This document shows, piece after piece, positions 50,501 through 59,494 of a stretch of DNA of 64,000 nt; the stretch's first letter is position 1; each line of letters begins with the position of its first letter. The notes under the pieces are model-generated. The model was not told where the DNA came from and did no database searches. It saw only the letters and a list, made by a program, of their open reading frames with translations. Made by a program: the position numbers and the translations under genes. The stretch covers positions 10,978 through 74,977 of the forward strand of contig JAEXZY010000070.1 in assembly GCA_023404955.1 (NCBI GenBank), in the 5' to 3' direction. The stretch comes from Actinomycetes bacterium. Lineage in GTDB: Bacteria > Actinomycetota > Actinomycetes > Mycobacteriales > Mycobacteriaceae.

Positions 50501-53500
50501 CTGCACGATGTCCGCCTCAGCACTCCCGTCGAGGCGGTACACGTCGCACCTTCGTCTGTTCGGGTGACGTTCAGACGCAACGACGGGACGCGGGACGACG
50601 AGTCCTTCGATTACGTAATTTTGGCCGGACCACCAACCACCTGGCCGCACATTCACTCGAACCCTGCCTTTGACGCATCGAAATACACCGTTGCGCAGGG
50701 ACCCGCCGTGAAACACCTCAGTCGATTCAAGGAGAGATTCTGGGAGAAGCAGGCTTTCGCGCCAGTGGTCAAGTCCGATCGGATCGGCAGTGTATGGGAG
50801 GGCACCGATAACCAGGATCTCCCTGGCGGTTTCGCCCTGAGCGTGTACTCGGGATCGAAATACGTGCTCGACGCGAGTACCTATGCCAAGCGCCTCGAAG
50901 ACCTTTACCCCGGTTACCTATCCAACCGCCTCGACAGTCGACTCGTCGACTGGCCGAAGGAGCCATACATTTTGACCGGATACGCGGTTCCTGCCCCCTC
51001 GCAGGTGACCTCGGCGGTCAGGAACCTTAACGGCGTGTTTCAGAATCGGTTGCTCTTCGCCGGCGAACACACGTCACCGGGATTCTTCGGATACATGGAG
51101 GGTGCGCTGCAATCAGGGTTGTTCGCGGCCTATAGAATCGCGGTCGCGACCCGTGGCGTGAGGCGGCCGGTACGGTCAGCGCGCCCAGGCGGCCCAACGG
51201 CCCCGTCCGTCCCCACGCTGCAGCCCGCCGATGCGGCGGAAACGTTCGACCGCGTCGCGGCGGGCACCGTAAACGCTGTCGACAGACGATTCGAGACAGT
51301 GGCGGCACCCGGATCGGCGGTGAGTCGTCCTCTGCGCGCGGGCGATCTGGTGATCAGCCGTGGCCGGGGTAGCCCGTATGTGCGAGTCGATATCGTGACC
51401 GATCCGCGGGTTCGCAGCCGCGGTGAGATAGCGTTCCGCCAGCCGCTGGGTGCCACGCTCCCCGGCGCCTACGCGACCGTGGCGGCCGCTGCGAACCCGT
51501 ACGGTCGACGGTCGGCGGTGCAAGTCCGCACGCCAGCCGGGCTGGTGCCAGAGCACATCTTGGTGCTGCGACCGTTGTTTGGCGAATCCGAGCCCGGCGG
51601 CACCACCGTCACAACCGGCCCATGCCCCGATGTCCCCGTCCCGCCCACTCAACGCCCGAGGTCGCTCAAACAACCGGTAGTCCACTCGGCGGTGCGCGAT
51701 GTCCAGCGACGGCTCAACGCTTTTCACAAGTACCGGATTGACCACGGGCAAGTGGGGTTAGCCGCTGCACCGCTCGAGGCCGATTGCATCTTTGGTCCCA
51801 AAACACGTGCCGCGGTCGTGGCGTTCCAGACGCTAGTGTTTCCCGGGCGAACTGATCACCACACCGGGATCGTGGGGGAGAAGACGTGGGCACAACTTGA
51901 CACGATCACGATTGGCGGCGACGGCGCCGCTTGCGTTGAAGTGACCCGGTGCGGGTTCTCCGGCCCCCACGGACTTCTCTCTTGGGACGAAATTATCGGC
52001 CTCGATGTCGCGCTCGTCACCCTTGAGGTCGCGGTCAAGGGACTCCCACCGGCCGCTATGCCGTCAACGGTTACTGCCGTCCTCACCGCATATCCGCCCA
52101 ATGGCGAGGTCGTCGTGGGACCGCCCCCCGGCATGTCGGTCGTCCTGACCCAGTACGCGAACGACCCTGCGGATCTACACCGGGTGCTCTACCGGGCCGA
52201 CAAGTTGAGCACGGAGTTCCGGACAATTCTCGGGCCCAACGCCATAGGACTGGCGACCGTCGCTCGCGTCGGCGGGACAAGCGACGTGCTGATGCGAGGC
52301 GCCCTCGCGACAGCGAACCGCGGCGCCGGACGCCAACCATCGGTGCCCGGCGCCCACACATCCGACGAGACCGCTCAAATCCCTGATGCAATTGGACTAT
52401 TCAGATCCGGCGGTGTGCAGGTGCTCGACCTGGGTATCGCGCCCTTGCCGCACTGGCGCGTTCCTGTGACGGTTCGGCGCCAGGCACGGAGCGCGGCGCG
52501 CATCTTTTATTACTCCGGCCACGGCCTGAAGAACGGGCAACTTGGCATCGACACCCAGCCACAGCCGTGCCCGCACCACGGCCCCATGGCCGACTGGTTA
52601 GGCGCCGCCGATCTCGTTCCCACCTGGACGCCGGGTGAGGGGCCAGAAGTTCTGATCCTGGCCGGATGCTCTGTCCTGGCCTTCGAGGTGGGCGGAGGCG
52701 GCGCGCGGAGCACCGGAACGGGTCTGGGATGGGCCCAGCTGCTCAAAGTTAACGGTGGTTCGTTGACCACCCTGCTCGGTTACCGTCTAAAGGCCCCCTG
52801 CGACCACTCAAGTGACCACGCGCTCGGCGATACCATCGCGATTGAGATGGCGAGGCGAATCGCGGCCGGGTCGAGCGATATTGTCCGCGACTGGTTGACC
52901 GTCAACGGCGAACACAACGTCACCAACGCCTCGGCTTTCGACGCGCGCGGATTCTGGTGGGTGGAGAACAAGCTCTTCGGCCGATACGAGATCCGCGGCC
53001 CCGAAAAGGTAGTCCTGACGGGAAAACCCGCCGGTGACACTGACACGGACGCCGAACCCCGCGACTGCCGCTGCCATCGTGTGTCGACTGAGAACTGGTG
53101 CGACGGCGAGGAGCCGATCGGCCACCAGCACGATGAGCCGACCCGGCCCGGCGCCATAAGCTCCACCCCCTATGCCGATCCCATCGAAGCGGTGCACGCA
53201 GACGCCGAATTCGACGCGAAGGCCGCCTTGATGCGCAGTGGCGGATTCGACCCCGGGTCAGCGCTCGGACCGGTCGAGACTGCGGGTTCCGGCGAATACC
53301 GGCGCTACGAGCGGGCATTGTTGACCGCACATCCGAGCACCGGCATACACGAAGTACACGGGCTAATAATGCAGCGATATCAGCGGCTGGGCGGCCCATC
53401 GGGGTACCTGGGCTACCCGGTGACCGACGAAACCATCAGTGGTGCTGGACGTTTCAATCGATTCCAGTTCCAGGGGTCCGCTATCACCTGGCATCCGGTA

Positions 53501-56500
53501 TTTGGTGTGCACGAGGTCCATGGACGGATCGGCGACGTGTACTGGGCGGCCGGCGGCCCGACCGGGAGTTGGGGATACCCAGTCACCGACGAGTACCCCG
53601 ACGGCCCGATGGGGAGGAGTTCGGATTTCGAAGGAGGCACCCTGGCATGGACTCCTGCCGCGGACGTCCTTGAGGTCCTCGCCGTAGTACGAGGGGGCGT
53701 CGTCCCCGCCGCGGGGGACTGGCCCGGCGTTCCACTAGCGGCCCGCATGCGGTACGTCGTCCAACAGCTCGTCGTCCGCTACGATCTGCCGGTCAATGGC
53801 GCGGCCGGCATCGTCGGCAATCTCGTCGCTGAATCCGGGGTAATCCCGTCGAGGATCGAGGGTAGCTCCGATATCGCACCGATGCGTGCACGAAACTTCT
53901 CCGGTGTAATCACGGATTTCACGCTCGAGCAGATCATGCTGCGACCGCATCCATCGGGTCCACAGCTGCCGGGAGTAGGTCTGGCACAGTGGACATCGGA
54001 GAGGCGGCGATCCGGCATGTTCACTCACGTATACAACGGCCAGTCTTACGGCGCCGAGACGCTTCGAAGTATGGACTCTCAGATCGACTATCTGATGACC
54101 GAACTTGCAGCGAACTACCGCGGGGTCCACCGCACCGTGACGAACACCGGTAGTTCTGTCGAGGCGGCAAGCGACGACGTCGTATACAACTTCGAAGTGC
54201 CGCAATCGGTACTCCTCAACCCCACTCACAAGCGACCCCGAAACGACCCGTCCGTGCAACGGGTGTTCGGCGAGCGCCGCCGATACTCGCGTGAGGCTCT
54301 ACGCGCATACGCCCCCCCAACACCCTCCGAAGCAGTGGACGACCAAGCCACGGACTGCGCCGACACGCTCGACGACTTCGACGAAGCTGCCGGCACCCCG
54401 GTAGACACTGCAGCCGCCGTGGTTGAGTTCGACCCGGCTGAGCGCGCTGTTGTCGTCCTGCCACTGCTGCCCCCAGCGAAGGCTGCCGCAGCAACGGCCT
54501 GGAACGCTCGGATGCACCCGGCGTCGTCTGGTGTCACGCTTGACGAGATTGCCTCCGCGCTCGCAAATTACGTCGACCTCGCCGCCGTGCGCGCCGCAAT
54601 TGCCGGCTCCCGTGCTCGAACGAGCCAACCCGGCGACACCCCGCTGCTCGCCGAACCCAGTGACGTGCTCGCGCAGTGCATTCATCAGTTCCAGCGCAAG
54701 TGCTACATCGAGTCTGTGCAACACGATGGGATGGCCGGCGAATCCACGTTAGACAGTTTGGGCATGATCGCGCGCAGCGGCAACGGGTTGCGCGGCGCCC
54801 GGCGGCAGCATGCTGGAGCGCGTAAGCGCCTCGACGAACGCAGTACACGGGTACAGGCGGCGACCGCGGGCGAATTCTCGGCGAGCAATTGGTTCGACCG
54901 AATGGCCGACCCCTCTGTCTTCGGCCTGACAACCAAATTCGGCAGCGGATTGCACGTGGTGCTCATCCGGAAACTGCGCCTCGCCGAACGGTTTCTACTT
55001 TCTCAACCGGCGTTCAGGGGTATGACGCCCGCTCGTCTGGGTACCGCTCTCGGGCTTACTGAGCGTCATGGCGGCGCCCGCCCCACCGACGCCGCCACCA
55101 CCAGCCTGCATTCGCTCGGGATCGCAATCGACATCTCGTATACCGCGAACCCATGGGTACGGCGTGACTCCAGCTGGCATGCACTACAGCGAGCGGCTGC
55201 GCTGATTGGCGGTACAACGCTGCCGCACCGGACCGTAGGCGAATACCTTTCGGCACTTGGCACCGATACGACTCTTACCACGGGAGCGATATGGGACGTG
55301 CTTCACCGGCGTAACGCTAAACTGATCGCGTATCTCGGGTTGGACGACACCGCCCTGCGGTCTCGGCTCGTCGACCGGCCAGTTGGCGACACTGCGTCCG
55401 TTCTGCGCGCGGGGGAGACCGTTGACGATGCGCTGCGCCGGTGGTGCAGCGACATCGACCGCGACAGACGCGCGCTATCAACAGGCGATTTCATCGGACA
55501 CACGGCGCCCACCAAAGGGTTCCTCTCCCACCCACGGAATCTCGTCGTCGCACTACGCGACCACGGATGTCTGGCGTGGGGGGCGGTCGACTTCGGCCCG
55601 GCGTTCCAGGGCAGCGGCGACATCATGCATTTCGATGCCCGTGGTGATGGCGTCGGGCGCATACTCGCCGAGAGAACCAAAGCCTGGGTGCCCGCCGTCC
55701 GCGCCGAATGCCATGCGGCCGAACGTCCGACGGCAGCGGTCCAGGCCCAGTCCCTCATCGATCCGGCCACACGAAAAGGTCACGATGCTAACGCGACGGT
55801 GGAAACTGCACACGATGCGCCGACGGGGCAGTCAGTGCAGATCAGGGGGAGGAACGACGACCCCTTCACTGACCTAGCCATGGTCGGCGATTTCCCCGGT
55901 GATGACATACCCACGGCCTCCCTCCAGAACCCGCGTCTCGTCGGCGACGACGTGCTGACGGCTGTGGCGGATGGGCGCCTGCGGCTGGCCGCACCCGGCA
56001 CTGCACCGCATCCGGCACCCGTCGTCAGTACGGGTGACGCAATACGAAAAGTGCAGCAGGCGCTTGTTGACCTGTGCTACCCACTTCCGATCCGCGGAGT
56101 GGACGGCAAGTTCGGTGATGAGACCGGCCGCGCGGTGAGCCGGTTTAAACGCGAACATAGGATCAACCCCACCGATCCGGTAATTGGCCGAGAGACCATT
56201 CTTAACATCGACCGTGAACTCAGCCATCCGCCCACGTCGTGTCCCCCCGAGAAGCCCGCGAACCAAGTTTTCGCAACATGTACGAGCGATGACGAAGCCC
56301 TCAGCGGGCTTCCGGACCGGAAACCTGCTGACCCGTCCCTCCGAAAACGGCCCGTTCGCGCGCCCATCGACTGGTTTCCGCCTAGCCGACGGCCCACCGC
56401 CGGTAACGAAGTGGTCGCCTATATCAACGGTCGATGCGCGTTCAAAGACATAGCGGAGGCGATGAAAACCGCGTTTGCGCCGACGCATCGCATCTACATC

Positions 56501-57859
56501 GCTGGATGGTCCACAGACAAGGGCGTCGAGCTCGAAGCCGGCGCCGGCGGGACCCTAGAGGACTTCATCAAGAACACCCGCGCACAGGTTAGGGCCCTCT
56601 TCTACGACGGGCGGATCGCAATTTCACCTCTCATCGGCATCAAGACCGACGCGGACAATACCTGGATTGCAGAGGCCATGAACCGCCTTCCCAACGGCGG
56701 CGCGGTTATCGACGGCAGACTACCGCCGCTCGGCATTCACCACCAGAAAATTGTTGTCGTGCAAGGCCAGTTCGGCGTCGTTGCGTTCATAGGCGGCATG
56801 GATTTGCACCCGTCGCGGATAAAGGTCGAGCCCGCCAACGGTCTGCCGTACCACGACGTCCATCTGCGGCTCACCGGACCGGCGGCGATCCAGGTTCGCC
56901 AGGTATTCGAAGACCGCTGGCTCGATCACCCCGACACCCTGCGCATAGATGAGAAGCTCACCGGCAAGTCCATGTTGACCAGGGACAGCCGTCGTCTGGA
57001 CGCTTTTCCAACCCCGCCGACGTTGGAACGAACGGGTTTGCCGTCGATGACGGTGAGGTCGAATTCGAAGAACATTCAACCCGACGCACTGGTTGCGATC
57101 GGGCGGACGTTCGCGAGCGGCAAAGCCGGGGCATCTTACGGCTTTGCTCCGAAGGGCGACTACAGCGCGTGGGAGTTGATCGAATACGGGATACGGCAGG
57201 CAACCCGCTGGATATATGTCGAAGATCAGTATCTGGTCAGCAGAATGGCGCGGAAAGTCCTTCTCGACAAGCTGCAGGAACCGACGTTCGACTACCTCCT
57301 TATGGTGATGAACGGTTCTGGAGCCGCCGCAGCGGATTTCAAGTTCCTTGTTACTCAACGGAACGAATTTCGACGGGATCTCTTGCGAATCGATCCGCAG
57401 AAGAAGCGATGGGGCATGTTCGTCCTAAAGGACTCTGGTGACGCGGAGCGTCAGAAGTGGTGCGGCTCCTACCTTCACAGCAAGACGTGGATATTTGACG
57501 ACGGCTACGCGGTCGTCGGTTCGGCGAACTGCGATAACCGCGGTTACACGCTGGACACCGAATGCGTTGCGGGGTTCGCCGATCCGGATTCCCGGCGTGG
57601 CCTCGTCGGACGTGGCTACCCGGCCGATCTCAGGACACGTCTGTGGCACAAGCATCTCGGACTGCCCCACGCCGAAGTCCGCGACTTCGAAACGGGGCTC
57701 CGGTTCTGGCAGCGGCCTCCATCGAGTGCGATGATCTCGGACGCCAGCGCTTTCGAGACCGATTACAACCTGAGTCCGCCGTCGGATTTTCCGTCGGCTG
57801 TCGATGCGGCCAACGTAGAGATGGTTTGGACCCAGGTCATAGACCCGGACTCCAGGTAA
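47552..57859 (+). CDS. Giant multi-enzyme protein: protease, oxidase, wall lysins and phospholipase D
   Basis: 3,435 residues from GTG 47552, six bases after GGGGGAG. Order of parts: subtilase (Asp108, His183, Ser495 in GTSMAAP); peptidoglycan-binding module (630-697); Pro-rich linker; FAD amine-oxidase fold (750-1200, VAIVGGGFAGL); second binding module (1376-1453); clan-CD/caspase-like part (His1657 in YSGHG, Cys1706 in AGCSVL); LGFP repeats (1925-2040); phage-tail lysozyme-like domain (2062-2227); M15-like peptidase (His2520, Asp2527, His2693); binding module (2823-2888); phospholipase D-like end (HxK at 3064 and 3309). No signal peptide. Looks like a wall- and membrane-attacking or self-remodelling machine; role is inference. 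Confidence 0.85.
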   Translation: MDPALQDLIRPGAGPPDEQLAVILRLRDATSLPAGVRVVARFGDIVTARVSRSSIRRVWADDRTASLKASRTYGVPLEPISDTGAASTAPQRPNVVATGRGAVIGMVDWGWDIAHPDLRRPDGTTRLLSIWDQRSHRNGSAVAPYGYGRVITAAEINSALGEADPYASLGYDPADFDSGSGAHGTHTASIAAAIARDAEFVFVNPGRQRARDQMPLGDSCELLEALDFIDRVAGSRSCVINMSLGRHAGEHTGRTCVEMAMDQFLSRRRGRAIVQSAGNYFERRTHTSWQLAPGEVHVLEVAADPGDPTRNEIDIWYPGRDRITVEVSSSDGRWTSRSLPGSSMTLTAGTTVLARVYHRLHDPNNGDNQCTVFLEPSPETANWQIRLFGDRIDDGRVHAWIERDSSCTNCQARFPTPGADPKTTIGSIANGYLPIVVGAYDPHDPSRGLGRFSSSGPTRDGRQKPDLLAPGVMIDGALSRGAARGRLHTRMSGTSMAAPAVAGTVALMFQAAGGPLTVEETRRALLSSCQPAETGLDSQRTGYGYLDIAASVAAVTPTPNGATRVGGNGSEATNMHIGDEASLPRDGDPDGFEGERIVGPLRCPMFAGDPELRDVREGRLRLAAAGTSAHPAPVRSTGSAVRKIQLALIASGNSLAAGADGVFGPETGRAVTAFKLARGISPADPVVGPQTIIALDSACAGAAPPEPQPSPCRFAVASSGRVCADPHPAPAPPVPIPVPPPPKPDEHRADVRVAIVGGGFAGLMAAWSMHGGGPSVTVFEGRDRIGGRVRSDTAFIPGKVVEAGAELIGDNHPTWIMLARTFGLDLKPLTTDEDFARRHLKTRVCFGGRELSTAEKKRIEDVLDKRILPAIGVEAKRIQPLAPWDSKDASLFDNMSVEQAFDRKVLFGPWDTLPPDVAMARRYLEFTIENDNCAPVSRHSYLALLAAVSAGRMGADMLGYWKHTETRRCSGGNEQLATHLSKPLHDVRLSTPVEAVHVAPSSVRVTFRRNDGTRDDESFDYVILAGPPTTWPHIHSNPAFDASKYTVAQGPAVKHLSRFKERFWEKQAFAPVVKSDRIGSVWEGTDNQDLPGGFALSVYSGSKYVLDASTYAKRLEDLYPGYLSNRLDSRLVDWPKEPYILTGYAVPAPSQVTSAVRNLNGVFQNRLLFAGEHTSPGFFGYMEGALQSGLFAAYRIAVATRGVRRPVRSARPGGPTAPSVPTLQPADAAETFDRVAAGTVNAVDRRFETVAAPGSAVSRPLRAGDLVISRGRGSPYVRVDIVTDPRVRSRGEIAFRQPLGATLPGAYATVAAAANPYGRRSAVQVRTPAGLVPEHILVLRPLFGESEPGGTTVTTGPCPDVPVPPTQRPRSLKQPVVHSAVRDVQRRLNAFHKYRIDHGQVGLAAAPLEADCIFGPKTRAAVVAFQTLVFPGRTDHHTGIVGEKTWAQLDTITIGGDGAACVEVTRCGFSGPHGLLSWDEIIGLDVALVTLEVAVKGLPPAAMPSTVTAVLTAYPPNGEVVVGPPPGMSVVLTQYANDPADLHRVLYRADKLSTEFRTILGPNAIGLATVARVGGTSDVLMRGALATANRGAGRQPSVPGAHTSDETAQIPDAIGLFRSGGVQVLDLGIAPLPHWRVPVTVRRQARSAARIFYYSGHGLKNGQLGIDTQPQPCPHHGPMADWLGAADLVPTWTPGEGPEVLILAGCSVLAFEVGGGGARSTGTGLGWAQLLKVNGGSLTTLLGYRLKAPCDHSSDHALGDTIAIEMARRIAAGSSDIVRDWLTVNGEHNVTNASAFDARGFWWVENKLFGRYEIRGPEKVVLTGKPAGDTDTDAEPRDCRCHRVSTENWCDGEEPIGHQHDEPTRPGAISSTPYADPIEAVHADAEFDAKAALMRSGGFDPGSALGPVETAGSGEYRRYERALLTAHPSTGIHEVHGLIMQRYQRLGGPSGYLGYPVTDETISGAGRFNRFQFQGSAITWHPVFGVHEVHGRIGDVYWAAGGPTGSWGYPVTDEYPDGPMGRSSDFEGGTLAWTPAADVLEVLAVVRGGVVPAAGDWPGVPLAARMRYVVQQLVVRYDLPVNGAAGIVGNLVAESGVIPSRIEGSSDIAPMRARNFSGVITDFTLEQIMLRPHPSGPQLPGVGLAQWTSERRRSGMFTHVYNGQSYGAETLRSMDSQIDYLMTELAANYRGVHRTVTNTGSSVEAASDDVVYNFEVPQSVLLNPTHKRPRNDPSVQRVFGERRRYSREALRAYAPPTPSEAVDDQATDCADTLDDFDEAAGTPVDTAAAVVEFDPAERAVVVLPLLPPAKAAAATAWNARMHPASSGVTLDEIASALANYVDLAAVRAAIAGSRARTSQPGDTPLLAEPSDVLAQCIHQFQRKCYIESVQHDGMAGESTLDSLGMIARSGNGLRGARRQHAGARKRLDERSTRVQAATAGEFSASNWFDRMADPSVFGLTTKFGSGLHVVLIRKLRLAERFLLSQPAFRGMTPARLGTALGLTERHGGARPTDAATTSLHSLGIAIDISYTANPWVRRDSSWHALQRAAALIGGTTLPHRTVGEYLSALGTDTTLTTGAIWDVLHRRNAKLIAYLGLDDTALRSRLVDRPVGDTASVLRAGETVDDALRRWCSDIDRDRRALSTGDFIGHTAPTKGFLSHPRNLVVALRDHGCLAWGAVDFGPAFQGSGDIMHFDARGDGVGRILAERTKAWVPAVRAECHAAERPTAAVQAQSLIDPATRKGHDANATVETAHDAPTGQSVQIRGRNDDPFTDLAMVGDFPGDDIPTASLQNPRLVGDDVLTAVADGRLRLAAPGTAPHPAPVVSTGDAIRKVQQALVDLCYPLPIRGVDGKFGDETGRAVSRFKREHRINPTDPVIGRETILNIDRELSHPPTSCPPEKPANQVFATCTSDDEALSGLPDRKPADPSLRKRPVRAPIDWFPPSRRPTAGNEVVAYINGRCAFKDIAEAMKTAFAPTHRIYIAGWSTDKGVELEAGAGGTLEDFIKNTRAQVRALFYDGRIAISPLIGIKTDADNTWIAEAMNRLPNGGAVIDGRLPPLGIHHQKIVVVQGQFGVVAFIGGMDLHPSRIKVEPANGLPYHDVHLRLTGPAAIQVRQVFEDRWLDHPDTLRIDEKLTGKSMLTRDSRRLDAFPTPPTLERTGLPSMTVRSNSKNIQPDALVAIGRTFASGKAGASYGFAPKGDYSAWELIEYGIRQATRWIYVEDQYLVSRMARKVLLDKLQEPTFDYLLMVMNGSGAAAADFKFLVTQRNEFRRDLLRIDPQKKRWGMFVLKDSGDAERQKWCGSYLHSKTWIFDDGYAVVGSANCDNRGYTLDTECVAGFADPDSRRGLVGRGYPADLRTRLWHKHLGLPHAEVRDFETGLRFWQRPPSSAMISDASAFETDYNLSPPSDFPSAVDAANVEMVWTQVIDPDSR

Positions 57860-58102
57860 CTCCATGGCATGGGGGGTGGGGAGAGCGCCGGCACCGCAGA
57901 TAGATTCGACTGAGGCGCCGTTCGTCAGGGCTCGAGTAGTATGCCCAGGTCTCCACCAACCGTGGCGCTCCGGCGGGTGGAACCCTCCCTCGATCCGGCG
58001 ATCACGTTGTTCTGTTCCCCGTCCGCGGATACCACCAAAGCCGCTTGCGGATGTCCGCCGTTCAGCTGGTGGTCACAACACCAGCGTCCTCGGCCACCGA
58101 AG
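57860..58102. other. 243-base convergent gap
   Basis: The space between the giant gene and the minus-strand membrane-protein gene. No gene is supported. Some short inverted segments are present but no U-tract terminator is clear. Confidence 0.35.
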
Positions 58103-58543
58103 CTAGGAAGAGGCAGTAGGTGCGCTTTGAGATCCGGTGGGCGGGAGATCGGGCGCTTCGAGTGCTCGCATCTTGCGCCACAAGCCAATGACTAACTGTG
58201 TTACCGCGCACGTCAAGGCGATCATAAGCAGCCACACACCCATGAAGATCGCGCGGACCGGATCGTAGACATTACCGAAGTCGTCGGTGAGCGCGTGCCA
58301 TAAGACTGACCAAGCAGGTGGCAAAAGCGCTGCAACAGTAACGATTAAGGCTACTAACAGGGGTACCGCACGCGAACAAAGCGCGCTACGGACCGTCCGG
58401 ATCTGGGGCTCGCGATCCGCCCGTTTCCTGGGCTTCGCAATGTGGGTCGCTTCAGTCATTTCTGTGTACCACGCAGAGAACACCAAGCCAATGGTTGCCA
58501 AAATCAAGCCAGCGGCTGTAAGGAGGTCGGCCGATACAGTCAT
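58103..58543 (-). CDS. Three-helix membrane protein, unknown
   Basis: The 146-residue protein starts at ATG 58543 and has helices at about 4-26, 58-82 and 94-120, a basic loop (AKPRKRADREP) and a polar tail. It is 40 bases downstream of the gene at 58584 on the same strand and probably co-transcribed. No family recognised. Confidence 0.55.
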   Translation of the reverse strand: MTVSADLLTAAGLILATIGLVFSAWYTEMTEATHIAKPRKRADREPQIRTVRSALCSRAVPLLVALIVTVAALLPPAWSVLWHALTDDFGNVYDPVRAIFMGVWLLMIALTCAVTQLVIGLWRKMRALEAPDLPPTGSQSAPTASS

Positions 58544-58583
58544 TTGAGGATTGTGAAGGTGAGCGCTTCATATGTGGAAGGCG

Positions 58584-59081
58584 CTATTGTATATTCGCCG
58601 GCGCTGCCAGGCGCCTTCGTATCCGCGGAAGGCTGCCGTCATGTCGCGCGACTGCGTCGTTTAGAGCGTCTATCACGTTCTCTGAGTCACACACCATTGT
58701 CCATTCGCTGTCGTCACCTTCACGATCAGCAAGTTTTAAGGCCGCGAGCATACTATTTCTCACTGCCTCTCTCAGCTCATATTGGAATTTGGCTCGCACG
58801 GCCCTCAAGAGACCACGACTTTCGGTCGCAGTGGTTTGGAACAGTGCGCTGATCTGGCCCTCCGATGGTAAGCGACCCCCAAAGGCATGCTTGATCATCA
58901 GGTTCAAGCGGTACACCTTGATATCCTGCCCACGACTATAAACGTGTTGCCCGAGAATCATCCGGATGTATTCTTCCTCTGCAGCCGCAACGAATTGATT
59001 GAGGCGAGCGTCAACGTCCTTGAGCTCGCAGGCAAAAGCGTCGGCCAGCTGCGCGCGTTCCGCTTTTAAATATTCAGCCAC
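58584..59081 (-). CDS. Helical protein of unknown function
   Basis: The 165-residue protein from ATG 59081 (MAEYLKAERAQL) is almost entirely helical and charged, with DARLNQFVAAAEEEYIRM and a basic region (KFQYELREAVRNSM). Soluble by composition. It forms a likely two-gene operon with the membrane protein downstream. No motif recognised. Confidence 0.5.
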   Translation of the reverse strand: MAEYLKAERAQLADAFACELKDVDARLNQFVAAAEEEYIRMILGQHVYSRGQDIKVYRLNLMIKHAFGGRLPSEGQISALFQTTATESRGLLRAVRAKFQYELREAVRNSMLAALKLADREGDDSEWTMVCDSENVIDALNDAVARHDGSLPRIRRRLAAPANIQ

Positions 59082-59494
59082 TTTTCACGCCGTTCTGTCG
59101 AAGTGTCGCTGCAAGGGTAGCGTCTTTTCCGGAGGAAGAACCATTGATTGGCGTCGCTTTGTGAATGAGATGTATACGATGCCTGAGGTGAGTTATAGTC
59201 GCGCGTCTCGGGATACAGCCAGGGGAGTCGCGGCACACGTTAGGAGGTGGCTGCGGCTTTCGCGGATCAACATAATCGACGTACGTAATCTCCTTGATGC
59301 TGGTGCGGTCACAAGGCAGAGCTGCCGGAGCGGCGCTCAAGCTGGACAATGAATTCGGCATGGAGTTATCCACTGGTTTATCCGGTGCACGCACTACGGT
59401 GCCGATCAGCGCAGTTCTTGCGGAAATGAGCTAGTGCCGCAATAAGAAGTGAACCGAAATCACATGTAGATGGTGAAGACGTTGCTCTAGGACT
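59082..59494. other. 413-base gap, nothing recognised
   Basis: No convincing frame or RNA gene. The last gene of the ATPase/HNH pair ends at 59495 and the gap holds the promoter of the minus-strand gene at 59081. Confidence 0.4.

Noticed and set aside
58999..59352. 117-codon plus-strand frame across the gap at 59082
   Set aside because: It overlaps the better supported minus-strand gene at 58584-59081 and is Ser/Arg-rich with no motif.
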